Below are positions 1 through 11,340 of a stretch of DNA of 64,000 nt, piece by piece (within the stretch, counting starts at the first letter, position 1; each line of letters opens with the position of its first letter). Source of the stretch: Odiellus spinosus (Eukaryota > Arthropoda > Arachnida > Opiliones > Phalangiidae); contig OY987239.1 of the NCBI GenBank assembly GCA_963920705.1, positions 1,116,001 through 1,180,000 of the forward strand. The letters run 5' to 3'. The notes beneath the pieces are model-generated. The model had not been told where the DNA came from and did no database searches. It saw only the letters and a list, made by a program, of their open reading frames with translations. The position numbers and the translations under genes are program-made.

Positions 1-218
1 TATAGAACTAAGCCAGAAATCAAGAAACAGATTAGAAGCACGCCACAAATGCTTTCATATCGAAATATATCTGATAAGCAATAGAAGTTTTTTTCCTTGT
101 TAAGCATGGAATGAAGAACGTGGAAGAAGTTGGGCTTAGCAGAAATATTTCAATTGTCTTACGCATTCTTTGTGTAATTCTTGGTACAACCTAACTTAAA
201 CCAGTTGTTATTTTAAAG
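1..218. other. 5' flank of receptor copy A
   Basis: No coding exon is visible. The first 60 bases match 39241-39305, upstream of the receptor fragment at 39378, so copies A and C share upstream DNA. The exon found at 7299 in copy B has no counterpart here; it is either left of the window or deleted. Confidence 0.5.
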
Positions 219-1010
219 GTTGAAATTGTTATATGTCGAAGACGTCGGTGATATGCTCGAAAACATTGGGAAACAATGCCCTCCGACAATAAAAAAATCA
301 ATCTTCGAAGGAATTAAAAATGGAGTAAGTGTTCATTACTGTATGTCAAGAAATTGCAATACATATGGTATATATTATAATATTTTTTCCGCGAAAGACT
401 AAACTTTGGGTTATACTTAAAGGTAGAATGCAGTCCGACAATTTTTCAATTTTCTCTAATGGACTTTGCGATCTTTTTTATCTTTATCAAAAGATCGTGG
501 ACACCGGTTGTTATTTTAGTTACGCCAATAAGAAAAGTTTTGGACATTACCACTTTTCACCTTCGGTACAATCGTGATATTTCGACATCGTAACAGCGCT
601 GAGCCCCGATGGCAGACCTTCGGAGCAATTTGACATACTTGGTCTGAACGACTACGTCTGGATAGCGACTACTGTTTCTATCATTGCATTGTCTTTCTTA
701 CTCCCCGGAATTAAAGACGCCACGAAGGCACGCGTTTGGAGTTTCAAGAAATACGTTTCCCACACTCTCTCGTACATATGGTACTTCACAGCCGACCTTC
801 TACTAAACCGTGAGAAAACATTTTAACCAATAATCATTCAGGGCGTTTTACTGGTGAAAATATTCAATGGGGCTAAAACAGCGCCACAAAGGAGAGGCTT
901 AAATCACCAACTGGCGCTGACTAGTAGCGGGGTTCTTAGGAAAGCGCTGTTTCGAGAAGCGCTCCTATTGAAAAAAGTTTGTTTTATACTAATTGCTTTT
1001 AGGGTTTATA

Positions 1011-1733
1011 GCCAGTAGCGCAGTTTCCCGAAAGCGCATTTCCCAAAAGCGCTGTTCCCAAAAGCGCAGTTCCTAAAAGCGCAATTTCAAAAGCGCAGTT
1101 TCCCAATAGCGAAGTTCCCAAAAGCGCATTTCCCAAAAGCGCAGTTCTCCAAATCATTTCTCAACCAGAGACGTCCACGAAATACTCTTATACTTGACCC
1201 TAATACCTGGAACATAAGACAAAATCTTTCATTGTTAATTTTTAAGTTAATTTTAAATCTCTTTTTAAAAGAGTTCGGTACATAATGTCGAAAACCATAA
1301 TCTCGAATGACAGATTAAATAGCCTAACCTACACTACCGTAATCTAACCTAACCTTACCTATGCTATTTAACCTTACCTAAAATATTTTTGTAAATTTTC
1401 AGCATTAGACGTCCAAAAACTGAGCCCGCAATTATAAGAAAATGAGTTTATACGAATGACAGATTAAATAGCCTAACCTACACTACCGTAATCTAACCTA
1501 ACCTTACCTATGCTATTTAACATTACCTAAACGATTTTTGGAATTTTTTAGCATTAGACGTCCAAAAATGAGTTTATACGAAAAAGCCCTTTTGGAAATG
1601 CGCAAATGAGAACTGCTCTTTTGGCAACCGCGCTTTTGGGAAACTGCTCTTTTGGCCAAACTGCGCTTTTGAGAAACCGCTCTTATGGGAGTGCGCAAAT
1701 GGGAACTGCTCTTTTGGCAACTGCGCTTATGGC
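1011..1733 (+). mobile_element. Element B1, minisatellite-ended MITE with TA target
   Basis: 723-bp element in an intron of receptor copy A. Ends are GCCAGTAGCGC and, inverted, GCCATAAGCGC, each next to a TA dinucleotide (1009-1010 and 1734-1735), consistent with a TA target duplication. Both ends are arrays of a 15-16 bp unit (TTTCCCAAAAGCGCA), in opposite orientation at the two ends. The core (about 1170-1570) holds CCTAACCT-like strings and an imperfect internal duplication (1295-1400 versus 1455-1560). No ORF looks real. The second copy, inverted, is at 4039-4739. The right end lies only about 20 bp before the splice acceptor at 1754-1755. Confidence 0.8.
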
Positions 1734-2038
1734 TACATACCGATTTGAGCGCAAGAATTGGAAACATTTATAACTCGGGTGCGATTTCTGATCTTGGGAT
1801 GGATCATGGCGTCTAGTATTCTCATGAAATGTTACTCATCTAACCTGAAAGGAGAACTTCTTGTTTCGACGAATCCAAAGATAAACAGCATCAGTGATCT
1901 CGTCAAAAGAAAAGACATTATTCCACTCTCGTGGAGACACAATGCGATTTCTAATTCAATCAGGGTGAGTGTATTACACAAATCGACCAATCAGAGAGTC
2001 AGAATTAATAAAATGAATAATCAAACCTGGCATTCATA

Positions 2039-2174
2039 AGCGTCCTCTAACGGCGAACTGTGGCAAAAGTAAGAACTAAGAAAAATATCGCGCGTGAATG
2101 CTAAAAAATTGGCAGACGCGCACTTGGGTTTAGTTTCTTATTACTTTAGCCTCTGTTTGCCATTAGAGGACGCT
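2039..2174. mobile_element. Short TIR element V (possible MITE)
   Basis: About 136 bp with inverted ends AGCGTCCTCTAA / TTAGAGGACGCT, each next to TA (2037-2038 and 2175-2176). It lies in an intron of receptor copy A. Caution: part of the interior (near 2063-2100) resembles the corresponding intron of copy B near 9156-9190, so this may not be one clean insertion. Confidence 0.45.
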
Positions 2175-2204
2175 TATATACGCACGCCAAGTTGTTAATC
2201 GTCG

Positions 2205-2290
2205 TAGAATGCAACCTATAAACGAATAATTTTTTATCGATTCATTATCGTTTAAATAATCCTAATCAATTAGTAATATTGGTAATATTT
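2205..2290. repeat. Fragment of dispersed repeat H
   Basis: Contains GAATGCAACCTA and TTTTTTATCGATTC followed by TTTAAATAATCCTAATC. The same string recurs near 5690, 6300 (inverted), 26360, 29830 (inverted), 38385 and 63535. It marks the end of a dispersed element (H). Confidence 0.6.
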
Positions 2291-3120
2291 GGGTCTTTCA
2301 ATATCTTTTGATAATATTTAGAAGAGTCCTAAAAGCGATTACGAATTATTGCGCCAAATTATCGAGCAAAGAAAATTAGACATCTTCTACGACAATTTTA
2401 ACAACATGAGTAAATGGGGTTGGAACGGAAAATACGCCCATTTTATGTACGGCCCATTCTTGGACGCGTATATGCCACTCGTTGGAAACAAACAGAAAGA
2501 AAACAACAAAACGGATTACGTTGGCGACACGAAATACGAACAAAATTACGTCTTTTTGCTTTACAACAAAAACTTTCCACTACTATTTTGGAACGAGTCG
2601 ACTACTTGTAAGTTTAAAATACCCTTCTTACTTTTGAGATAGTTTAGTCGCCCGTGTTACGGGGAAGAATTTAAGATATCCATTCCTTTTAAAAAAGTAA
2701 TTCTAAATAACAGTAAATACGGAAACGTTGCTAGGCATTGATTAACTATAGTATCTAATCTTAGAAGTAACATTTCCCTCAGAGAACTGGTTTCTTTGCG
2801 ATAACCTACACCGTTTCTACAGTGGCATAATTTAGGTTATTTCAACTAACCTATTATTGACGTTTATATGTTTATTCTTTGTTTCGTCTTTTCTCTCAAG
2901 GACTACTCGATTTGTGGAAACTGATCAACTATTTCCGCTAAGGATTAATAACAGTTTCAAGTCCCGCAAATACATGTACCAACCAGGAAACCAATTGAGT
3001 GCCGTTACTCCACTAACAGCGCATATTCTTTGGCCCTTATTCAAAATTTGGATCGTCGGAATTGCCTTTTCTAGTTTGCGGGCAATCATTGAATTATTTT
3101 TACCTAATATTCGTGTTTGA

Positions 3121-4036
3121 AACCTTTGCTTTTCGATTATACTAAGATATGTTTGTAATTACCACTAAGTCACGTGAAAAATCATAGATTTGAGACGTAT
3201 TGCTCAAGACACGTTTGTTGTAAAGATTTTCTCCTTGAACAATCTCGCAAAAACTTAAGCTTGTACCATTTCCGTTAAATATTAAGTCAGTGTAATTGGA
3301 CATTTTCCAACTTAAGTATTAAACTCGGGCAATTATATATCATGGTTATATTAAAACATACGAATATCCCGATTACGAAGTCTATAATAATAAACGGCTT
3401 ATACGATTTAAAAGATTCCCTATCGATTAATATCGATCTTGAAATCAAAAACAAAATTTAATGTTTTAATTTCGGTATTTAATTAAACACCACGTTATAA
3501 TTAACTTTTCTATTTTTTGAAATATCGTTTATCATGATAATTATAATAATATAACTTCATTTAAAATCTATGGTATGGCGCGGAAATATTGTGCTTTGAG
3601 GTTTAAAACCATGAATTCCCACGAATTATCTTTCTCTTAAATAAAAGTTAATTAAATTTAGATTTCACCATGGTTAATAATTTTTATTTTAAAGATTTAT
3701 ATATTAGCTTTAACTCAGTTAATTGGTTAGTTTGAAAAATCTATTAAACTGACTACAGGGCGGTATTTCGAAACAAAAAAATGGAAATTGAACGTTTTAG
3801 CTGGAAAGCTAAATTTTAATATCTTACGTATCGATTTGTTCATTTATAATTATACTTAAAGGGAGATCGATTCCTTATTGTTAAAATAGGCCTAATCCAC
3901 TAGTGAAAAAAATTTACGAATTTCTCATGATGATAACATTGAAATGTAAAGTTCAGTTCTATTTCCAACCCTTAGTCCTTTATTAATTTGGAATTGCACC
4001 CTATAGTTAAGATTTATAACTAGAAAACACAGTATG
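3121..4036. other. 3' flank of copy A, shared with copy B
   Basis: AT-rich, no gene seen. Parts of 3121-3620 align with 9890-10770 downstream of copy B (for example TTTGAAATATCGTTTATCAT at 3517 against a close match near 10680), after setting aside the MITE at 9950-10259. The A/B duplication therefore includes several hundred bases of 3' flank. From 3620 to 4036 I see only AT-rich sequence. Confidence 0.55.
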
Positions 4037-4038
4037 TA

Positions 4039-4739
4039 GCCATAAGCGCAGTTGCCAAAAGGTCAGTTTCCGTTTGCGCACTCCCATAAGAGCGGTTTCT
4101 CAAAAGCGCAGTTTTGCCAAAAGAGCAGTTTGCGTTTGCGCACTCCCATAAGAGCGGTTTCTCAAAAGCGCAGTTTTGCCAAAAGAGCAGTTTCCGTTTG
4201 CGCACTCCCATAAGAGCGGTTTCTCAAAAGCGCAGTTTTGCCAAAAGAGCAGTTTCCCAAAAGCACGGTTGCCAAAAGAGCAGCTCTCATTTGCGCACTT
4301 CTAAAAGGGTGTTTTCGTATAAATGCATTTTCTTACAATTGCGGGTTTAGTTTTTGGAAAATGTACAAGAATATTTTAGGTTAGGTTAAATAGCATAGGT
4401 AAGGTTAGGTTAGGTTGGGTTGGGTTAGGGTAGGTTAGGCTAGTTTAGGTAAGGTTTGGTTATTTAATCTGTCATTAGAGATTATGATTTTCGACATTAT
4501 GTACCAAACTCTTTTAAAAAGAGATTTAAAATTAACTTAAAATTAACAGTGAAAGATTTTGTCTTATGTTCAAGATATTAGATGCAAGTATACGAATATT
4601 TCGTGGAAGTCTCTGGTTGAGAAATGATTTGGGGAACTGCCACATATGAACTGCGCTATTGGGAAACTGTGCTTTTGATATTGCGCTTTTGGGAACTGCG
4701 CTTTTGGGAAATGCGCTTTTGGGAAACTGCGCTGCTGGC
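4039..4739 (-). mobile_element. Element B2, inverted copy of B1
   Basis: 701-bp copy of the element at 1011-1733 in opposite orientation. Ends are GCCATAAGCGC and (inverted) GCCAGCAGCGC, each next to TA (4037-4038 and 4740-4741). The left end carries an array of units alternating AAAAGAGCAGTTT and GCGCACTCCCATAAGAGCGG; the right end carries TTTTGGGAACTGCGC units. The core near 4375-4460 is a GGTTAGGTTA-rich string. Predicted peptides from either strand are artefacts of the array. Confidence 0.8.
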
Positions 4740-4855
4740 TATAAACCAAAACAAATAGTATTCATTGCATTAAAAGTTGAGCAAATTTTTTCGTCTCTGT
4801 GTAAAAATGTTGTCGGCAAAATTTGGATAGTCTGAACGCGCCTTTAGTGTACCAA

Positions 4856-5332
<477 letters not shown>

Positions 5333-5667
5333 ATATAATCACTTCAGATACCTTCCATTGTTTCGTTAAAGGTTGAGCAAGATTATATTCTCGTTCTCCT
5401 GAACGATTTAGTCTTAGATTTTTTCTGATCATCGTAAAAGTCGAGGGAACAGGTAAAGTTATTCATTTAGATTATTTAAAATTAGATATTATTGAGTGAA
5501 ATTAACGTAATATATTCAACTTATCTAGTAAATAAAACGGCGAAATTTTAGAAACGTCCAAATGGTCAAATTAGTGTTAAGCCTAATTTATACCCATCAG
5601 AATTAACTAACTCTTAACGGTAAAGAATTGTGACAGGGATATTATGAACGTTATAGTAGCAAAAGGA

Positions 5668-6354
5668 GAATATAACATAACAACGAGTGATGTTTTTATC
5701 GATTCCTTGTCGTTTAAATATTTGTAATCCAACATCAATAAAAATTTACCAACGAATAATAAACTAGAAATAAATTTTAAACTTACCCGGAAAATAGGCT
5801 TAACTGGATTAATGGAGTTATTGAATTACTTCGCAAACAATGAGCAAAAGGTAAGGTTCCAATTGCGCAGTTCCCTTTTGCGCAGTTCCCACAAGCGCAT
5901 GTCCTTTTGTGCAGTTTTCCATTTCCGCAGTTTTCCATTTCCGCAGGTTTCCATTTACGCAGTTTTCATTTGCGCTCTTTTCATTTGCTGGTTATGTTAG
6001 GTTGTTACTTTAGTTAATCACTCGAACTAGACTGTCCCTCTTGTGAACAGCTCGAATGGCAAACTGCGCAAATGGAAAACTGGGCAAATGGAAAACTGCG
6101 CAAATGGAAAACCGTGCAAATGGCTACTGCGCAAATGAAAATGCGCAAGTGGGAAACTGCGCAAGCGGACGCAAACCGAGCAAAAGGCCCGTATTTAAGA
6201 AGAGATCTCCAAGAATCCAGCTAAGCCTATTTTCCGGATAAGTTTTTTTATTTTTAGTTTATTTGTTTTGTAAACTTTTTAACTGGTGGCCTATTTAAAC
6301 GACAAGGAATTGATAAAAAAATCACTTGTTAGATTTCATTCCACTTTAAAGAAA
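5668..6354. mobile_element. Dispersed element H1 hosting nested element A1
   Basis: Inverted halves flank element A1. On the left, GAGTGATGTTTTTATCGATT, then CCGGAAAATAGGC and a segment reading ATGGAGTTATTGAATT. On the right, CCAGCTAAGCCTATTTTCCGG and AATTGATAAAAAAATCACTT. The arrangement matches 28870-29880 and part of 54250-54360. H therefore looks like an inverted-repeat element with CTTTAAA-type ends. Ends are approximate. Confidence 0.55.
5852..6177 (-). mobile_element. Element A1, minisatellite-ended, 10-bp flanking repeat
   Basis: 326 bp bracketed by the direct repeat GAGCAAAAGG (5842-5851 and 6178-6187). An uninterrupted H copy near 54320 reads GAGCGGAGGCCCG at the same place, which supports an insertion. 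Both ends are arrays of TTTCCATTTGCGCAG-type units in opposite orientation. The core (5990-6055) carries GGTTATGTTAGGTTGTT and a string ending GAACAGCTCGAATGG, also found inverted at 56722-56790 in A2. Confidence 0.7.
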
Positions 6355-6786
6355 GAATAACGTTCAGAATTGTAAGAATAATTTTCATTTTCGTATAGGC
6401 ACGTATTATATTTCCGAAAATAAAAAGTTTATTCGCTTGTAAAGCAGCTAATTATTCTAAGTTCAAGTAATATTTTATTCCTATAAACAAAGCAACATTT
6501 GAGTTTCAGCCTGCGTATTTATATCTCCTGTGTTATCATTCGCAAAAGCTTATTCGTACTTCAATCAATTTCATTACATTATTTCGAAACGAAAAACATA
6601 CTGAAGGTGCTTGGAAATTGCTGGTAAAACTGCGTTGGTCCCACACCAATCAATTCGCAAGCCAGTTCAAATGATTTTTCACTAGGTACAATTTATTTTT
6701 ATCCACAGTAGTCAAGTCTTTCCACCACGAAAAATGTCTCAGTTGGAAACACAAATTCGATTCATTTTTGCTCATGTAAGTTGCAT
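6355..6786. other. No gene seen
   Basis: AT-rich sequence between element H1 and MITE P2. No supported ORF, RNA gene or repeat is recognised. Confidence 0.5.
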
Positions 6787-7127
6787 CAGAAGCCGATGAA
6801 ACCCTCCTTTGAAGTCTATTACTCCAGGGTCTTATCAACCACTCTCTGTATGGGTTAGTTTCAAAAAGCGCGATTCTTACGCCTCCTAACGGTAGATATT
6901 TTCGGAGCGGGAGTTCGTCCAGCGAATATTTCTAGCAGCCTTGGAGTTCGTCAAAAAAAAAAACCTCGTCGTTTGTGGAGAGAGAGAATTTCCAATTTTC
7001 CGTAGACAGGGGGTATGAAGTTGGGCCCCTCCGATCTCGTAAAATTGTGAATTTTACCCATACAGAGAGGCACGCTATATGGAACATTAGAGTAGTAGAC
7101 TTCAAAGGAGGGTTTCATCGGCATCTG
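6787..7127. mobile_element. MITE P2 (7-bp target duplication)
   Basis: 341 bp with ends CAGAAGCCGATGAAACCCTC and its near-inverse, flanked by GTTGCAT (6780-6786 and 7128-7134). Other copies are at 9950, 24332, 50827 and, truncated, at 33360 and 57588. Open frames inside are by-products of the terminal repeats. Confidence 0.85.
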
Positions 7128-7298
7128 GTTGCATTTATTTCAGATAAATTCAGATAAATCTAATTGTGTTTATTTGCTAAATGACCATCAAATGCATAGC
7201 AATAAATTCATGAAGATTCTTAATTTCTTCGTAATCGATAGAAAAAACACCTGTTTGGTTGCATTCTCGCTTTAAAGAAAATTGACTTTATATTACAG

Positions 7299-9889
7299 AA
7301 GAAAAGCAACGAAGCCATTTTCGAGCAATCATGGTTAAATGGGAAGTTTACACCTGGTTTTTTCGCCTACTTTGCGGTACAGCAGTTCATCTTACACAAC
7401 ATAATGTCACGTGAGTCAACCTTATTAAAATATTCGCGAAAACTAGAACCAGCCGAAACTAAACCAATTGTCATTTTAAAGGTTGAAATTGTTGCATGTC
7501 GAAGACGTCGGTGATATGCTCGAACAAATTGGGAAACAAGGCCCTCGGACAATAGGAGAATCAATATACGAAGGAATTACAAATGGAGTATGTGTCAATA
7601 AAAAAATTGCATTACACATGACAATCGGCCCATAACATTACACGCTAATACCCTTTTCAGACGAAGCGTAACTAGCCGATTTAATCAGATTTAACCATGG
7701 TTTACTCAAAATAAACCGAGGTTTATTGAACTGAAAAGGCTATGTAAACCTCGGTTAAATCTGATTAAACCACGGCTAACTAATCCTCGTCTGAAGAGGG
7801 TATAACGCGTCTACTTAATAGCATCAGTTGTGAATACTATAACAACAAACTAATACTCTAAAACCATTAGTAATTTTTATCCACACCCCCTAGGGGGTGT
7901 AGGCTACTACAGTGAAATTATCTGTAGTATGTATCTATCGAGCATGTAGTGTGTATGTACTGTGTGGAAATACTAGATTTTAGTTTCTACAAGCTAAAAG
8001 ATGTAAAATATAATATTTATAGGTTTTTGCGCGAATGATTTGGATTATGGGTTTTTTGCGCGAGTGTTTTAGCGGCTAATAGTGATATCACACACACAAT
8101 GGACTCTCAGGGTGTGGCTTCCCTGAAGGACTTTGTCATCTTGTTTTATCTTTATCAAAAGTTTGCGGACACCGGTTGTTATTTACTTTACGCTCGGGAG
8201 GCACATTTTGAAAATTACCACGTTTCACCTTCGGTACAATCGGGATTCTTCGTCATCGTAACCGCGCTGAGCCCCGATGGTAGACCTTCGGAGCATTTGG
8301 ACATACTTGGTCTGAACGGCTACGTCTGGATAGCGACTACTGTTTCTATCATTGCATTGTCTTTCTTCCTCCCCGGAATTAAAGACGCCACGAAGGCACG
8401 CGTTTGGAGTTTAAAGAAATACGTTTCGCACTCTCTCTCGTACTTATGGTACTTCACAGCCGACCTTCTACAAAACAGTGAGTTTAATAATGAATATTAA
8501 CCAGTAATGAATGTTTTACTGAAGAAAATATTCATTGGGGCAAATAGAGCGCCACAAAGGAGAGGCTTAGGTCACCAACTTATACCTTCAAGTAGCGAGG
8601 TTCTTGTCCAAAGTTCGCCAAATTGGCGATGAAGTAGGGAGAATCTTTCTCGAAGTTTCTCCTTCAGAAAAAAAAAATATCTTATTTACCTTAGTCACTG
8701 GCAGCAATGGATGCCAGCAACTTTGCTGTAATATTTAGCGCGAGCACTGACTGTTCAATCATACAACAGTAAATAATACATTACTGTATAACCAGTAAAA
8801 CAGATACATTATATTACAGTTGCTGTAATTGAAAACTGGTTTAACTACTATGAAAAATGTATCTTTTTTTACTAATTGACTTTAGCGCGTCTTAGAAACA
8901 GTAATAACTCGGGTGCGATTTCTAATATTGGGATGGCTCGTGGCATCTAGCATTCTCATGAAATGTTACTCTTCTAACCTAAAGGGAGAACTACTTGTTT
9001 CGAGTCATGAAAAGATAAACCGCATCAATGATCTCGCCAAAAGAAAAGACATCACTCCACTCTTGTGGAAACACGCTGCGATTTCTAATTCGATCCGGGT
9101 GAGTGTATTACGTAAATCGACCAATCAAAGAGTCAGAATCGCCTATCTTAATAGTTGCAAAAAGTAATAACTAAAAAACATTGCGCGTGATTTCAATATT
9201 GGGTGTGTTTTCATAATATCTAGACTAGTCCAAGAAGCGATTACGAGTTATTGCGACAAATTATCAAGCAAAGAAAATTAGATATTTTCTACGACGATTT
9301 CCTCAACGTGAGCCAATGGACTTGGAGCGTAAAATACGCCCATTTTATCTACGGTCCAATCGTGAATGCGTACATGGCTTTCCTCGGAAACATACTGAGA
9401 GAGAACGACAAAATGGCTTACGTAAGCGAAACGAAGTACGATCAAAATTACGTCTTTTTGTTTTACAACATAAATCTTTCCACTACTATTTTGGAACGAG
9501 TAGACTACTTGTAAGTTTAAAATACACTTCTTTCTTTTGAGCAACAAAATCAAATTTATTTTGTACCTCCCAAATCTAAAATGTTCATAGGCGCTTGTGT
9601 TGCAGTACAGTTTAGGTTACTTCAACAACCCAGTTTATGGCGTTTATACGTTTATTCTTTGTTTCTCCCAAGGACTACACGATTTGTGGAAACTGATCAA
9701 TTGTTTCCGCTGAGGAGTATCGACAGTTTCAAGTCCCGCAAATACATGTACCAACCAGGAAACCAAATGAGTGCCGTTACTCCACTAACAGCGCATTTTA
9801 TTTGGCCCGTGTTCAAAATTTTGATCATCGGAATCGCCTCTTCTATTTTGGTCGCAATGATTGAAATTTCCCTAATGATTCACGCCTGA
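7299..9889 (+). CDS. Ionotropic receptor-like gene, copy B (5' partial, six exons)
   Basis: Best-preserved receptor copy. Exons: 7299-7410 (S1, SWLNGKFTPGFFAYFAVQQF), 7482-7587 (S1), 8111-8477 (end of S1, membrane helix 1 YVWIATTVSIIALSFFLPG, pore-like YLWYFTADLLQNS), 8896-9098 (membrane helix 3, then KCYSSNLKGEL and NDLAKR), 9224-9510 (S2) and 9673-9889 (end of S2, last helix FIWPVFKILIIGIASSILV, stop). From the second exon on, phases fit: 0, 1, 0, 2. This order is that of an IR/iGluR subunit: a plasma-membrane ligand-gated cation channel, probably chemosensory (inference). No start codon or signal peptide was found. Oddity: compared with 38546-38661, the first exon lacks 4 nt near 7404, which would throw the join to the second exon out of frame. 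The gene may be disabled, or that exon may be skipped. Intron 2 holds MITE U. Confidence 0.75.
7651..7800. mobile_element. MITE U in intron of receptor copy B
   Basis: 150 bp with inverted ends CCCTTTTCAGACGA / TCGTCTGAAGAGGG next to TA on both sides (7649-7650, 7801-7802). The inner part is also self-complementary (GATTTAATCAGATTTAACC against GGTTAAATCTGATTAAACC). Non-coding. Confidence 0.75.
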
Positions 9890-9949
9890 AAACATACTTT
9901 TTCGATTATAGTTTTACGATAATTAAGGGTTCAAATACTTGGACATTTA

Positions 9950-10259
9950 CAGAAGCCGATGAAACCCTCCTTTGAAGTCTACTACTCTAATGTTTCATAT
10001 AGCGCTCGTCTCTGATTGGAGGGGTCCTACTTCATACCCCCTGTCTACGTAAAATTGGAAATTCTCTCTCACCACATACGACAACGTCTGGTTGATGAAC
10101 TCCAAGGCTGCTAGAGATATTCGCTCGACGAACTCCCGCTCCGAAAATATCTACCGTTAGGAGGCGTACGAATCGCGATTTTTGTAACTAACCCATACAG
10201 AGAGGGGTAGACAAGACCCGGGAGTAATAGACATCAAAGGAGGGTTTCATCGGCTTCTG
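9950..10259. mobile_element. MITE P1 (7-bp target duplication)
   Basis: 310 bp, ends CAGAAGCCGATGAAACCCTC and inverse, flanked by ACATTTA (9943-9949 and 10260-10266). It sits 60 bp after the stop codon of receptor copy B and is absent from the corresponding flank of copy A. It therefore inserted after that duplication, or the flanks have diverged. Confidence 0.88.
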
Positions 10260-10266
10260 ACATTTA

Positions 10267-11051
10267 TTATATAACTTAACACTCAAGGTCAAAGTTTGTC
10301 AGTACCACTAAGACATATTTAAAATCGTTAGACTCTCAGACGAATTGCTCAAGGCACAATCTCACAAAAAAACTATACTTGTACCAATTACAAAAATCGA
10401 ATACATAGGGCCTGCTATTTTTTCACAAAACAAAACCGTATTACTTTCCGTCTTAAGTGTCTGACCACTTAATGTTTTGAGTAAGTTAACTTTTTTTGCA
10501 CCAAAACCAGGACACTCAATGGCGGCCTCTAGAGACGAGGAATATGGTCAATAACAATAAGTTTATCAAAATTCCTTATCGATTAAGGCGAGTGTCTCGG
10601 ACCTTGAATCAAAAACCAACATGAAATATGTACCCTTTCTGTACTTTAAACACCGCGTCATTATTAATTTTTTCTATTTTTTGAAATATCATATATCATG
10701 ATAATTAGAAAATTATGACTTCATTTAAAACCTATGGTATGGCGCTGAAAGATTGTTATACAGAGTGCTTTGTCTTACAGTATTAGTATTGATCGTCGCT
10801 TTATATCGACCACTTTTCAGACTCGAAATTAACCCCAACATCTGAAGGATAGTCTAGAAATTCTAATAACATCAGAAGGGTGTCGCCACCTAACGTGGAT
10901 TTTCGGTTTTAGCAGCCGAATTTAACTTATAAGTAATAGTTTAAAAGTAACCGGGTAATCGATTGCGCAATAAAATTATCCAGCAAAAGTTGTATAGTCT
11001 GAACGCGCCTTTAAGTGTACCAAAAAGCGAGTGATAAAAGGTGTTCAATAA
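10267..11051. other. 3' flank of copy B; no gene seen
   Basis: 10262-10490 has an inverted counterpart at about 57010-57233, and 10560-10760 resembles 3380-3600 after copy A. From 10985 the dispersed repeat described at 4810 begins and is cut at 11056 by the retrotransposon. Confidence 0.5.
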
Positions 11052-11056
11052 ACATG

Positions 11057-11277
11057 TGTTAGCTCTATTTTACACTAGCTGTAAAAAAGGTAAATTTTTA
11101 AATCGTGCGCGTGTAAAACCTGTTTTTTGATTTGGAGCGCGTGTTAAACAGTTGTAAATTAGGATTTGGGCCTAACGGTCACTTTGTACTTTTGTTAACC
11201 TTTTACGTAAATTAAATTTAAGTTGAAACCAGTATTTAATTGACTCCGAATTGTCACTATTATAAATTGACGTTATT
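11057..11277 (+). repeat. Left LTR
   Basis: Starts TGTTAGCTCTATTTTACACT and ends AAATTGACGTTATT. It differs from the right LTR at one position I can see (CTCCGAATTG against CTCCAAATTG). The canonical CA end is absent. A TATAAAT string lies near its 3' end (11261-11267). Confidence 0.9.
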
Positions 11278-11300
11278 ATATCAGAAGTGGGATTCAAAAC
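11278..11300 (+). promoter_or_regulatory. Putative primer-binding site, body 1
   Basis: The body starts ATATCAGAAGTGGGATTC. TCAGAAGTGGGATTC is the complement of a tRNA 3' end with a T-arm-like GAATCCCAC; from general knowledge this fits a tRNA-Leu type. The expected TGG complement of the CCA tail is missing, so the assignment is tentative. Confidence 0.5.
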
Positions 11301-11340
11301 CCAAACGCGATTACAACTACGGAACGTTATGCGCCCCTGA

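Larger units (their letters stand above)
219..3120 (+). pseudogene. Ionotropic receptor-like gene, copy A (decayed)
   Basis: Decayed member of the ionotropic receptor / glutamate-receptor channel family (ligand-gated cation channels of the plasma membrane, chemosensory in arthropods; the role is inferred from family). Five exons align in order with copy B: 219-324 (ligand-binding lobe S1), 462-809 (end of S1, first membrane helix VWIATTVSIIALSFLLPG, then a pore-like LSYIWYFTADLL), 1756-1964 (third membrane helix, then KCYSSNLKGEL and a SISDLVKR segment), 2322-2607 (lobe S2) and 2901-3120 (end of S2, last membrane helix, stop). AG acceptors and GT donors flank most exons in compatible phases. 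Three lesions are visible: a 1-nt deletion near 471, a GGA-to-TGA stop at 575-577 and a 1-nt deletion near 2571. Introns contain elements B1 (1011-1733) and V (2039-2174). The first exon of copy B is missing. I am confident of family and decay; the exact start of the second exon is unclear. Confidence 0.75.

Noticed and set aside
1300..1400. CCTAAC strings as a telomere or telomere-fusion site
   Set aside because: Short, degenerate, and located in the cores of mobile elements at many places; more likely element sequence.
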